A stretch of DNA of 64,000 bases from Nageia nagi (Eukaryota; Pinophyta). The notes beneath the pieces are model-generated. The model was not told where the DNA came from. It searched no databases and saw nothing but the letters and a program-made list of their open reading frames with translations. The DNA lies in NCBI GenBank assembly GCA_050084985.1, contig JBITNC010000002.1:17794001-17858000 (forward strand), given 5' to 3'. The position numbers and the translations under genes were made by a program. Positions 1 to 9,950 of the stretch are shown here, in pieces. Every line of letters begins with the position of its first letter. Position 1 is the first letter of the stretch.

Positions 1-330
1 CCCGAATTCCAATTTGTTTCTCTAGATGTTTAGTTTTCTCTCTAGAGACCTAAATCTATAATCCAAAGCAGGCTATATGTTGATCTCAAGAGGAAGTCAA
101 GAACCCTCTTTAGAGATTTTGGGTGATATGCATTTTACTTTGCTTAAGATTATTTTGGTTTAATTAAGATTTGTTTGTTTTTGAAGGCTTGATCAAGGCT
201 CCAATGTTATATCTTAAGCCTTGATACATCTTTTTAGTTGCTCTACTTTATGAACTTATTGAAAATTTGATTCTCTTTTGTAAAAGATTCAAGGACCCTT
301 TAAAATTTTACCTATATATAATGACAACAA
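1..330 (+). other. Possible LINE 3' tail
   Basis: AT-rich stretch with no open reading frame. Its end, a run reading AAGATTCAAGGACCC followed by a TATATATAATG stretch and AAC/AAT microsatellite, resembles the 3' tails of plant LINEs; a similar tail-like passage lies near 14240-14290. No coding part of a LINE is in the window here. This is a resemblance only. Confidence 0.25.
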
Positions 331-796
331 CAACAATAATAATATAATGATTATTGATATTAAATTAGTATTGAACAATTATTTTTTAAGTTGTTCCATA
401 GTGATAGATGAGGAGGTGTAGAGAGTTCATTTATCACTTGTGTGTCCATTTAACATTAATCCAATAGTTGAAATTGATCCATGACTAAAGCATCTTTATA
501 AATGTATGGTTGAAATTAATCCTCAACTCTTTTTTTCATATTTAATTGTTCTTATGTGATGCTTACTACTTTTTTTATAAATAATATATTTTTTGATATT
601 TATTACATCTATATTTATTATTATTATTATACATTTATTGAATAAAACTTATGTAGTGTATAAAAAGCATTCATTGAGTTTTAATTAAAATCAATTTATA
701 ATTATAACCATATTCATAATTCAATTTATGAACATTACTAACTCAAATATTTTAAATATTTATAAGATAAGAAAGATACCTAAGATTGATACTTCT

Positions 797-826
797 CTAT
801 ATATATATATGTGTGTGTGTGTGTGT
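797..826. repeat. (AT)n(GT)n microsatellite
   Basis: A compound simple repeat: about six AT units running directly into about eight GT units. No function is implied. Confidence 0.9.
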
Positions 827-896
827 ATTATTTTAAATTTTATCATTACTAAAAATACATATACTTTTAAACAATTAATTATAAATTAAATTATAT

Positions 897-1059
897 CCCC
901 TTGGGGATACTGCACCAGTTGGGTGCATGTCTCATTGTTGGGAGGTCCCAGGTTCAAATCACCCTTTTTGTTGTAGTACTTGCATGTGTGACTGATTCAA
1001 ATGTAAAACTGGTTATGATTCTGTTCAAAAATCCATCCTCCAACTTAATAAAAAAAATT
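897..1059 (+). mobile_element. tRNA-derived SINE with target duplication
   Basis: The head contains an A-box-like segment (TGCACCAGTTGGG, 911-923) and a B box (GGTTCAAATCA, 951-961) at the spacing of an internal RNA polymerase III promoter. The body ends in an A-rich tail (about 1047-1059). It is flanked by similar 16-bp sequences, ATAAATTAAATTATAT just before and ACAAATTATATTATAT just after (1060-1075), which look like a target-site duplication with two mismatches. Together these point to a short interspersed element, not a functional tRNA gene, since no acceptor stem can be formed. Confidence 0.7.
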
Positions 1060-1175
1060 ACAAATTATATTATATTTAACTTAAAACTTGAAACATATAA
1101 AAATTAATATTAGGACCAAACCACTACATGGTCTTCGTTTGTAATGAAATGTTTTGTATTTTATTTTTCTATAAG

Positions 1176-1561
1176 ATTATCCATTGGTTTGTAGGACCTA
1201 TCAAAGTTTATCTATAAGTAAATATATATCAATTAAGTATTTGAATGATTGTTTCTCATATAAATAAAAACATAGAACAATGCAAAGATATTTAAGAAAA
1301 ACAAGATTACTTTGAAGGATAATTGACCACAATCATTCACACCCATCCAATGAAAATAAATCATTAAAATAAAATTCTAGAACCAGATCAAGCATAATAT
1401 GATGATTTTTAAAACCTCCAAACAATAACTTATCACCTCTTGCCAAGGAAGTTGGGAAACAAGTGAGGTGTGAAGGCACCCACATTGAATGTCTCATGTT
1501 CTACTCCCACCCCTACATTGGTGATATTTAAAACTCTTGATAGGTCCTACAAACCAATAGA
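1176..1561. repeat. Inverted pair of a dispersed repeat
   Basis: The segment TTGGTTTGTAGGACCTATCA near 1184-1203 recurs in reverse complement near 1533-1552, so two copies face each other about 330 bp apart. The right copy extends leftward into a motif (CCACCCCTACATTGGTGATA, near 1507-1526) found again in the opposite orientation near 42735-42765. It may be a foldback MITE or two independent insertions. No coding potential. Confidence 0.6.
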
Positions 1562-2431
1562 TAAAAAATAATTGCAAAACAAGAGGCAAAGGGTATTCAT
1601 CGTTGGTTTAATAACAAGAAATCTGTACCGAAACCAACAATAGAGAATCCTATAGAAAAGAATCTATTGCCAACTCGACAATAAGGAATCCACACTCACC
1701 TAGGTATGTATACCCATCATAGACAATTAGTTTTGGGTTTATGACAAACACAACATCTGAACTCTTTCTCCTTATGAAGCTTCAACCTTAACCTTGTATC
1801 AGTAACAAGGCATCCAATTGAAAATAGGGGAGAAGCTGACACCCATCCACCAAGGCTTGTTCTTGATGTTTTTAAGCACATCTAGACCATAGTTAGATCG
1901 ACGATTAGCATAGTGCATTTAGATGAGTCCAGAAGGATGGTTTGTAAAGGAAAGGTAAAATTGAAGGATATTGAGAGCAATGGAGATCTCTAAGAGCAAA
2001 GAGGATGTTATGCATGGCAATGGAAGTTCTTTGCCATATCTAAAACCCGATGAAGGAGGTAGACATAATTAAGGTGGTGCTGGACCTCAAAGGTCTTTGA
2101 CAACAACACACTATCAAACTATTGAAACAAGACAAAGCAATGGTAGAAGTTCTAACTTCAAAATTAAAGATGCAAGCCATGGTGGGGAAATCCTTGGAAA
2201 GAACACAAATGATCCTTGCTAAAATGCAAAGGTGAATTGATGAGCTCAAACGCTGGCTAGAGGAGATGTAAACCTATGTTTTGTTTTGTTGTCTAATGTT
2301 TAGTCAAATTATTTCTAGATGCATTTAGAACAACTTCTAGTTTATCGTTGTTTAATGTTTAATCGATTTACTGTAACTGTTGTCAAATTATTTATTTGTA
2401 GATTATCAAGGTTTGATATTCTATACTCTTT
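1562..2431. other. No recognisable gene
   Basis: Non-coding DNA with no open frame longer than about 70 codons and no domain I recognise. It lies immediately outside the left LTR of the Gypsy element. Confidence 0.5.
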
Positions 2432-3844
2432 TGTAATATCCCCAAAAATACTCAACACAAAAATTAGCTAAATAAAATGCTTCAAATATCAAAACTAGCC
2501 CTCAAGCATGCCACATCTGATCTAGGACATCAAATACATGAAATATCAATCAAGGAATGCTAACATCGTCATACACCAAGGCTAATATGTTATGCCAAAG
2601 ACATCCAGATATGCCAACATTGCATTACACAAGTACACACATACAAAATAGCTCAATGTGGGGACTATAGAAGCATGAACATCACACAATGAGACTATTA
2701 TTGAGATCCAAAGTTGCCCACGACTGTATTAATAATGAAAGTAATGAATGATACAATACCAGGCCTAAAGGGCTCAAGTTGGCCTCCAAGGAGCCAACTA
2801 GGGCACATCCAATGTTGAGATAGATGTTGAAACTAGGGTAGAACAACCACCTCCTACCAGCATTGTGTATGCCTCACCAAAGGGTTCCCCACAAACTAGC
2901 TCCCGATGAAGAAATTGGGTGTGGTTTCGGAATGCCACCGAATGGATTCAAAGATGAAGACCGCTTGTGGATGCCTCATGGTAGGGCAACCTCACTTGCA
3001 TGAACAACACCTCAACCATGTAAGACAAAAGTTATCCTAAGCCTCTTGCACTCTCCTTGTGCTCCACACCTAAGGGTACTTGACACCACTAAGTGTTTGG
3101 TAGCTTCGAGAGAAAGGTTTTAATATCAAATTAGTCTATCTCATATATGAGGCTCCTTAGCCTTATATAGCTTACCACTGAATTTGGATCTCACCTAGGA
3201 GACATCCCCAACCTCTCCAATCTCAACGTTGGCCTTTTGAAGGTCCAAGATCTCCAATGTGGGTGCCTAGCGATCAAGCATACCCAATGTAGGTACCTAG
3301 GGGTCATAAATGCTCAAAGTGAGGTCCTAATATGCCATGCATGCCAACGTGAGGTCCTAGGGTGCCGCACATGCCACGTGGGAGTCTAAGGTGCCATGTG
3401 GGTCTAGGAGTCATGCATGGGTGCAAGGGGATCATCATGGGCCAACATGGGTATCTAGGAGTCTCCCCACAGCTAGCGCATGTGTACAAATGCTCCCAAA
3501 TATACAAGCCTTGGGATTCCCATAATCATCTTTGGGATCTCCAAGTACATTAAATGATAGATAAAATAACATTTCCTAGCTTGGGAGGAAAACGTCTCTC
3601 ATGGGGCTCATAAGTCGGTCCATAATCATCTTTGGGATCTCCAAGTACATTAAATGATAGATAAAATAACATTTCCTAGCTTGGGAGGAAAATGTCTCTC
3701 ATGGGGCTCATAAGTCGATTTGATGGACCTTTATATTTCTATCCCAAGGAATTAACAATAAATTTGTGAGAAAGTAAATATTTACAAAAAGGGAATCCTT
3801 AGGATTCCAAAATTAATTATTTTTTGCAAAAAAGAAATCTTACA
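2432..3844 (-). repeat. 3' LTR of the Gypsy element
   Basis: Runs from TGTAATATCCCC to TCTTACA, so it has TG...CA ends on either strand. It contains a 100-bp tandem duplication (3521-3620 and 3621-3718; the one clear difference is AACGTC versus AATGTC) and several GCCAACGT/TGGG-type short repeats at 3220-3450. The first 690 bp or so match the right LTR at 9330-9945. Confidence 0.8.
3521..3718. repeat. 100-bp tandem duplication inside the LTR
   Basis: Both units start CATAATCATCTTTGGGATCT and are almost identical. The clear difference is a C-to-T change at a CpG in the second unit. Confidence 0.9.
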
Positions 3845-4284
3845 AAGCCTCCCCTCTAGAATTGCTTGCCCTTAAGCAATTGTCAAATGTCACAAAACAT
3901 TATCAACTGCAACTTGCTCAAGTGGAATGCAACTTCAATAAGTATCCTCCATAACTCAATCCATAAAGACCCTGTATCAAACGTTGGAGTTCCCCTTTTG
4001 TGCCTTAGCATTTCATGCAAAAATTCTAATATGTTGATGAAATTTACTTTGTTTTTGGCAATCCACATTAAGTACAAAAATGCCTGGAAATATTTTGGTG
4101 CAACAATCCTTAAAAGACACAAGATTGCATGCAAATTTTTTGATATATTCGTCCATGCTAAGCACCAAATTGCAATAGTGATCATTTGGAAGAATCTTGA
4201 AAAATATACCTACAAAAACATAAATAAGAGAAAGTGTGAGTGAAAAAAGGTGTAGCCTTTGTTGCACGGTAGATGCCAAGACTT

Positions 4285-4640
4285 CCCCAAGCTCAATGTT
4301 GGGTGCCAAACTCCTCTTATATCCAACGTAGGATACCAATTCTTCCTTTTTTCCAATGTCAAGTGCCCAAACTCCTTAATGCTCAACGTGGGATGCCAAG
4401 CCTCTCCTTTATCCAACGTTGGGTGCCAGACTCCCTCTAGGCCCAACGTGAGGTGCCAAGATCCCTCCATGTCCAACATGGGATGCCAAGTCTCCTTGTC
4501 CAACGTTGGGTGCCCAAGTCTCTCCAAGTTCAAGGTGGCACGTAAAATCTCCTTATTGCTTAATGCTTGGTGCCAAGGTACCTCCAAGTCCAACGTGGGG
4601 TGCCATATTGCCTACTCGTCCAACGTTGGCTCATCTTTCT
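4285..4640. repeat. Minisatellite with CCAACGTTGG core
   Basis: About ten degenerate units of roughly 30-40 bp, each built on TCCAACGTTGGGTGCCAAG with variable filler. The core CCAACGTTGG is a perfect palindrome. On the minus strand the array reads as an open frame repeating a WHPTLD-like motif (4210-4593), which I take as a by-product of the repeat. It sits where pol would be expected, between protease and the 3' LTR. Similar cores occur in the LTRs at 3220-3450, 49580-50270 and 53640-53800. Confidence 0.8.
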
Positions 4641-4710
4641 TCTTTTTCTCCTCATGGTGTGGCCAAATCACCTCCAATTTCTTATTGGTGACTTGTGGGC
4701 ATTCATCCTT

Positions 4711-4715
4711 GATTC
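4711..4715. repeat. Target-site duplication, left copy (GATTC)
   Basis: GATTC directly precedes the LTR at 4716 and is repeated at 7352-7356 directly after the second LTR. A perfect 5-bp duplication is as expected for LTR-retrotransposon integration. Confidence 0.92.
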
Positions 4716-5035
4716 TGTTAGGTCCCTATACATTATTATTGTTAGGTCGGCTATGGTTATTATTATTTCCTTACATTATTATTGTTATGTCGGCTAGTGT
4801 CCTTTCATTGTAGTGGCACCCCTTGGACTCCTATATATACTAAGGAGGTATTATCATTTGAAGAGGTCTATTGTTGTGTAATTGATGTGATGTAAAGGAG
4901 GTTGCCCCTCGAAGTGGCTTATTACAAAGGAGGTTGCCCCCTCGAAGTGGCTTATTACAGATTTTATCTCTTATTCAATGCTTTGAGCTCTCTCTTTGGT
5001 GATTTTATGCTATTTTGGGAACTTTGTTCATAACA
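4716..5035 (+). repeat. 5' LTR of the gag-only element
   Basis: 320 bp with ends TGTTAGG...CATAACA. Inside are a TATATATA box near 4832-4842 and a doublet of a 30-bp unit (AAAGGAGGTTGCCCC...GGCTTATTAC, about 4894-4960). Differs from the 3' LTR by a single missing C. Confidence 0.95.
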
Positions 5036-5037
5036 TT

Positions 5038-5049
5038 TGGTACCAGAGC
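5038..5049 (+). promoter_or_regulatory. Primer-binding site (initiator Met tRNA type)
   Basis: TGGTACCAGAGC lies two bases after the 5' LTR. It matches the usual plant primer site TGGTATCAGAGC except for one base. Confidence 0.85.
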
Positions 5050-5827
5050 AGACGATTCTAGGGTTTCACAGCTCAAAACTAGTCATCATGGCATTTTCGC
5101 TACCAATTTTTTTTCGGGAGGATTCAGATTTTGAAATTTATTGGGTTTTTTGAAGACATAACGAAGAAGTTTGGATTAAAATTTCAGCTCCTAAATTCGC
5201 TATATTTTTTAATTTACACTCAGGGGAAGTTAAGGTTTGTGACTAGTCGCAAAAGCAGGTCTGAAACAGGTGTTCTAGCTAAAAAGGGTATATCTGAAGT
5301 TTTACAGCTCCAAAATAGGTGAGACCTATTGGATTGGTTAGGTTATATACTAAAGTTTATCTGTTACAATTTTCAAGGTCTGAGAATAAACAGGTGACAC
5401 AAGGCACTTCATACAAGTTCGCTCTTCAAAAAAATCCAAAAATCAGCACATTTTGGGAAAATTGCAGTCATTTCCTCTTGGACTATCAGAATTTGACGAA
5501 ATCTGTGGCATTGAAAAGAAGACATCTGAGGCTACCATAGGTATAAATTTCAGACTCTAAAGGGCCGAAATTTCATATTTACATCAGTTGGAAGGTTGGA
5601 CAATAGAACAGTCTCCAAATCACGATTTAAAAAGGTACAATTTATTTATTTATTTCTTTAAATTTGCATATATTTTGATTGGAAGGTCTATTTGGGGTGA
5701 TTCATAAGCTATTGGAAAGAAAAGAAAGAGTAGATTCTTTTAGGTATAGATGTGTTCTGGCATCTTTAAACATAGGAGCTATCGTTACTTTGCCAGCACT
5801 GCATCCCGAGGAATTGTGGTCTCCTAC

Positions 5828-6057
5828 AACGTACTCGCAGTATATCGCTTAGGCCACTGTTGGATTCTCTCACGTACCTTTGAGTATATAGAGAGGCCAT
5901 CATGCTCATGCACGTACATGGTATATAGAGAGGTCCTTTAGGATTCCCTCACGTACCGTGAGTATATTAGCAAGGGCCCTTTTCGAACGGTTGTGCATTA
6001 GACAGCACTAGCACAGAATTGAGCTCCCACGTACCTGGCGTATATAGGGAGACCCCC
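5828..6057 (+). repeat. Five hairpin modules in the retroelement leader
   Basis: Five degenerate copies of about 28 nt with the plan CACGTAC-n-GTATATAG-(A/G)GAG lie at 5828-5855, 5871-5898, 5911-5936, 5950-5978 and 6029-6057. In several copies the flanks pair across the module: CTCTC with GAGAG in the second, CTCCC with GGGAG in the fifth, CTCACG with CGTGAG in the fourth, GTGG with CCAC around the first. The pairing partners differ between copies but complementarity is kept, suggesting RNA stem-loops in the leader just upstream of gag. A packaging or translation signal is an inference. Confidence 0.65.
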
Positions 6058-6074
6058 TAGAATACTTAGTCAAA

Positions 6075-7001
6075 ATGCCACCGAAAAAAATTGCTACACC
6101 AACTAGACCTCTAGAGGGTTCATCCATGACTACAGCAAAAAGAGAAGACATATTCTTTCGAATATCCCAAGTGGAAGAATTGGTTAAAGAGTGTGTAAAA
6201 AAGGGTGATATGGAGGAATTAAAAAGGGATTTGACAAAAGAGTTGGCAACTAAAATGGATCAATATATGGAAAAGATTTTTCAACTCATACAAAACCCAG
6301 AGGTAAAGATTCCTAAAGATGTTGATATGGCCCAGGGTTATCAGGTAAATAATGATATTATTCAAGGAGATAAACCCTTCATTAATAAGCCTAATTCAGG
6401 AGGATATGCTTCTACTGATGGAAGTAATCAAGCATGGTTCTCAAGGGGAATCCAAATCCCCAAGATCGACATGAGGAAGTTTGATGGAAGGGACCCCATC
6501 ACTTGGATATTTCAAATGGAGCACTTTTTTGATCTACACCAAGTACCAACATCACAAAAAGTAACTATTGCATCCTTGTATCTAGAGCCTGAGCAGGTTG
6601 TATGGTACCAATGGCTTTGTGAACGTAAAAAGGGTTCTATTATATCTTGGTCCATTTTTACAGAGGAACTGATAGCCTACCATGAGGATGTTAAGAATAA
6701 TTCCTTCTTTACTCAATTGATAAATCTAAGGCAAGAAGGTTCAGTGATGGAGCACATTCAACAATTTCAAAAGTTGAGTCTTAGAGTGAAGGATATACCA
6801 GATGATAGATTTTTGGATCTCTTTATGGGAATCTTAAAGGATAAAATTCAACATGAGGTGCATCTATTTGAACCAACATCCTTAGAGATGGCTTTTAGGA
6901 TGGCAAGGAAGGTTGAAAGTAAAAATATGGCAATGGCTGAATATTCCACATGGGAAGATGAGAAATTTCTACAGAAGCATCCAGAACTACTAAAATGTTG
7001 A
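6075..7001 (+). CDS. gag: Gag protein of the gag-only retrotransposon
   Basis: An uninterrupted 308-codon frame starting MPPKKIATPTRP, probably encoding the capsid-forming protein of the element. Residues about 35-75 are charged and likely helical. Residues about 120-295 look like a Retrotrans_gag domain: IQIPKIDMRKFDGRDPITWI, then a helical core with EQVVWYQWL, and the QEGSVMEHIQQFQKLS stretch typical of plant Gypsy Gag. No CCHC zinc knuckle and no protease follow; the frame ends in TGA 14 bp before the purine tract. The first ATG after the leader was chosen as start. Intact coding plus near-identical LTRs suggest the protein may still be made, and it could co-assemble with Gag-Pol from a relative elsewhere in the genome. 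Confidence 0.9.
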   Translation: MPPKKIATPTRPLEGSSMTTAKREDIFFRISQVEELVKECVKKGDMEELKRDLTKELATKMDQYMEKIFQLIQNPEVKIPKDVDMAQGYQVNNDIIQGDKPFINKPNSGGYASTDGSNQAWFSRGIQIPKIDMRKFDGRDPITWIFQMEHFFDLHQVPTSQKVTIASLYLEPEQVVWYQWLCERKKGSIISWSIFTEELIAYHEDVKNNSFFTQLINLRQEGSVMEHIQQFQKLSLRVKDIPDDRFLDLFMGILKDKIQHEVHLFEPTSLEMAFRMARKVESKNMAMAEYSTWEDEKFLQKHPELLKC

Positions 7002-7030
7002 GGACAACATTTTTTTGAAGGAGAGGGGCA

Positions 7031-7351
7031 TGTTAGGTCCCTATACATTATTATTGTTAGGTCGGCTATGGTTATTATTATTTCCTTACATTATTATTGT
7101 TATGTCGGCTAGTGTCCTTTCATTGTAGTGGCACCCCTTGGACTCCTATATATACTAAGGAGGTATTATCATTTGAAGAGGTCTATTGTTGTGTAATTGA
7201 TGTGATGTAAAGGAGGTTGCCCCCTCGAAGTGGCTTATTACAAAGGAGGTTGCCCCCTCGAAGTGGCTTATTACAGATTTTATCTCTTATTCAATGCTTT
7301 GAGCTCTCTCTTTGGTGATTTTATGCTATTTTGGGAACTTTGTTCATAACA
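7031..7351 (+). repeat. 3' LTR of the gag-only element
   Basis: 321 bp, identical to the 5' LTR except for one extra C in a C-run. It follows a purine tract and is followed by the second GATTC. Confidence 0.95.
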
Positions 7352-7369
7352 GATTCCCTACAAGGTGCA

Positions 7370-9260
7370 AGTCTTGCCATCAATGTCAAAACTCAATTAA
7401 ATTCCTATAATTAGTGCAAATGTCACCCAATTCAAATAACCATTGCATACCCAGGATGACGTGAGGATGTTCCTTGAGTGGATACACAAAAGTTTTACCT
7501 CACTGTGTAGCTTTGTAACCTCACCCCAAATCTCTCCACGATTTGGTCTACTAATGTGAGTTTCCCATTGGCATTGGAAACCTTGAATCCTTGGAATCCC
7601 TTCATCCTAAGATCGTTCTTCTCCACATAATCTCCATCAATAAAATTGTGAGTAGCACCTAGGTCTATTAAGACCATCACATCTTGCCCACCTGCTTGCC
7701 CAATTACTTTCAAAGTGAGGTATTTCTTGGCTCCATTAAGTGAAACAATCATGCTCCAAAGAGATGCCTCTACCTTGGGTGCCTCATTCTGATCCAACAT
7801 GTCCATGCCAAGCTCCAAATTTGAATCATCCTCCTCATCGTCTGAAAGTACTTCAATGTAGTGCACTTGTCCTTTGCCTTAGCAATGATGTTGTGGTTCC
7901 CATGGCTTCTTGCAATATAAGCATTTGCCTTCTTCTCTCAACTTCTTTCTAATGGCTATTTCTATCTGGCTTGTTTGAGGAGGAGGGAAGGGTTTGAACT
8001 TGTTAGACCCTTCTTTTTCTACAACCGATTTTTGGATAGCTTATTCCTTGTATGTTTGTCTCCCCTTAAGGGAAATCGTAGTCAGCTCCACTGATTGCAT
8101 CATTAAGGGCTTTTGGCACATATACCTTCACATCTCTTGCAAAGGTTCCATCAACCCTTCTACAAAGAGGAATGTCAATCTCTCTTCTTGAATGTTGTGG
8201 ATCATGATTGCAATTTTCTAAAAATTTAAAACATAGTCATCCACTATACCTTGTTGCCTCAAGAATGTAAGCTCTCTGAAATAACTGTTCTCCCTCTTCC
8301 TATTGAATCGTTTCACTAACCTTTGAGCAAATTCATCGAAGGAGAAGATGCAAGAGTAATCTTGGCTGATTACCCTATACTACCACCATTTGAGAGCATC
8401 TCCCTCAAAATGTAAGGATGAAAAATGGATTGCATCTTCTTCCACCATGTTCAGACTTAGGGTAAAATATGTTTGCAGCTAATGGAGCCAAGCCCTGGTC
8501 GTCATCTTTTTGCCATTGTACATTGGTACTTTCATTTTGTTTTTTTTTGTTGCAATTCCGTCTTGTCCCCCCACGAATTGCTTTGGGAGTCGGTGTTATG
8601 AGAACTACCTCCCTTCAACCCCAAAACCTCCAAATAGCCATTGAAATTCATATCCCTCCTTAATCCTAAATCTAGCATAGAATACTCTCTAAAAATCTAA
8701 TTTAACTCAAGAGGACTTGGGAGCCAATTTTTTACCTCATTTGTGGATTTCTTGGTGAACATGGGCTTGGACGGTTTGGGAATGATGGGCTGCTCCCTTA
8801 TCTTCCAAATGTCTTCTTACAGGAACCTCCTTAGGAGAGACTTAGTTCCTTACAGTGCCCTATGAGAATGGGATCTCACAAATGCATGCTCTTGGTGACT
8901 CATGGATCTGTGATGAATGGAGGGCTCACATGTATTCTCGGAGCTTCTTGATTTCGGAACCAATTATTTATGGTAGTCATTTGATTTTGTATTACACCCA
9001 TCATACTCTTTATGGCTGTAAAAAGTTCATTGAACTTTCTTTCTGGCATAGCTTATCTAGTTGGAGTAGAGCTTCTTCTTCTCTTGACCGATAGGGATTT
9101 TCCTCTTCTCGTTGAATTATCTTTGCCAAAAGCATCGTTGTCTGGTACATTATCTATCTAGGATCTGCAATCCTCATCCTAACTGGTTCTGGCTAGGTTT
9201 TCTTATGTTAGCATCCCCTTTCCACCCTTCTTGGCTGAAGACATCTCTCTTCTAGTGTTG
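7370..9260 (-). pseudogene. Gypsy gag-protease remnant
   Basis: On the minus strand the translation, read across several stops and frame changes, gives a Gag-like region (pieces such as FEGDALKWW, YSCIFSFDEFAQRLVKRF, FLRQQGIVDDYV), then a zinc-knuckle-like CLYCKKPWEPQHHC near 7870-7920, then a retropepsin region in the clean frame 7866-7495. The protease motif reads VLIDLGATHNFID, with L in place of the S/T of the usual D-S/T-G active site. A further LGMQWLFELGDI-like segment follows near 7400-7460 before the frame is lost. The protein is not functional. It belongs to the older element around the gag-only insertion. Confidence 0.75.
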
Positions 9261-9329
9261 GATCTAGTATAGTAGTTGTCAACTGCAGCTCTCATTTACA
9301 GGCTGGCCAGATCCAAGCTCTAATACTAC

Positions 9330-9945
9330 TGTAATATCCCCAAAAATACTCAACATAGAAATTAGCGAAATAAAATTGTTAAATATCAAAACTAACCCTC
9401 AAGCATGCCACATGATCTAGGGCATCAAATACATGAAATATCAATCCAAGAATGCCAATGTAATACACCAAGGCTAATATGCTATGCCAAATACATCCAA
9501 ATATGCCAACATTGCATTACACAAGTACAAACATACAAAATAGCTCAATGTGGGGAATATAGAAGCATGAACATCACATAATGAGACTATTATTGAGATC
9601 CAAAGGTGCCCACGATTATATTAATAATGAAAGCAGTGAATGATACAATACCAACCTCAAAGGGCTCAACGTTAGCCTCCAAGGAGCCAATTAGGGCAAA
9701 TGCAATGCTAAGATAGGTGTTGAAATCGGGGTAGAATAACCACCTCCTACCAATGATGTGAATGCCTCACCAAAGTGCTCCCTCACAAACTAGCTTCCAA
9801 CGAAGAGATTGGATGTGATTCCATAATGCTCGCATAAACAACACCTCAAGTGTGTAAGATAGAAGGTGTCCTAAGCCTCTTACGCTCTCCTTGTGCTCCA
9901 CACCCAAGGGTATTTGACACTGCCAAGTATTTGGTACCTCTGAAT
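9330..9945 (-). repeat. 5' LTR of the Gypsy element, truncated
   Basis: Starts TGTAATATCCCCAAAAATAC and follows the left LTR closely for about 615 bp before similarity stops at the junction with the Penelope-like element. The distal part of the LTR, including the region of the 100-bp duplication, is missing. Confidence 0.75.
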
Positions 9946-9950
9946 AGAAA

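Larger units (their letters stand above)
4716..7351 (+). mobile_element. Young gag-only LTR retrotransposon (TR-GAG-like)
   Basis: A complete 2,636-bp element: LTR (4716-5035), methionine-tRNA primer site, about 1 kb of leader, a single intact gag frame (6075-7001), a purine tract (GAAGGAGAGGGGCA, 7017-7030), a second LTR (7031-7351), all within a GATTC duplication. The two LTRs differ only by one C in a C-run, so insertion was recent. There is no protease, reverse transcriptase, RNase H or integrase, so it must be mobilised in trans. The layout matches the non-autonomous class called TR-GAG in plants. It interrupts an older Gypsy element. Confidence 0.93.
2432..9945 (-). mobile_element. Decayed minus-strand Gypsy element (Gag-protease only), with a nested insertion
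   Basis: Two related long terminal repeats (2432-3844 and the truncated 9330-9945) face the same way and flank an internal region read on the minus strand. Next to the right LTR is a degenerate methionine-tRNA primer site (TAGTATTAGAGC, about 9315-9326, minus strand). Next to the left LTR is a purine-rich tract (AGAGGGGAGGCTT, minus strand, 3845-3857). Once the younger insertion at 4716-7351 is removed, the internal region is about 2.8 kb: gag, a zinc knuckle and a retropepsin, then a minisatellite. I see no reverse transcriptase, RNase H or integrase, so the element was non-autonomous or lost pol. Confidence 0.8.

Noticed and set aside
897-975. tRNA gene
   Set aside because: The A and B boxes are tRNA-like, but no acceptor stem or anticodon arm can be formed and the sequence runs into an A-rich tail with flanking duplication, so it is a SINE.
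3866-4339. Overlapping frames of 100-125 codons on both strands
   Set aside because: They overlap each other within Gypsy internal DNA beside the purine tract and show no domain.
4210-4593. 127-codon minus-strand frame with repeated WHPTLD motif
   Set aside because: It is the translation of the CCAACGTTGG minisatellite. The overlapping plus-strand frame (4259-4813) is equally open, showing that repeat structure, not coding, keeps it open.
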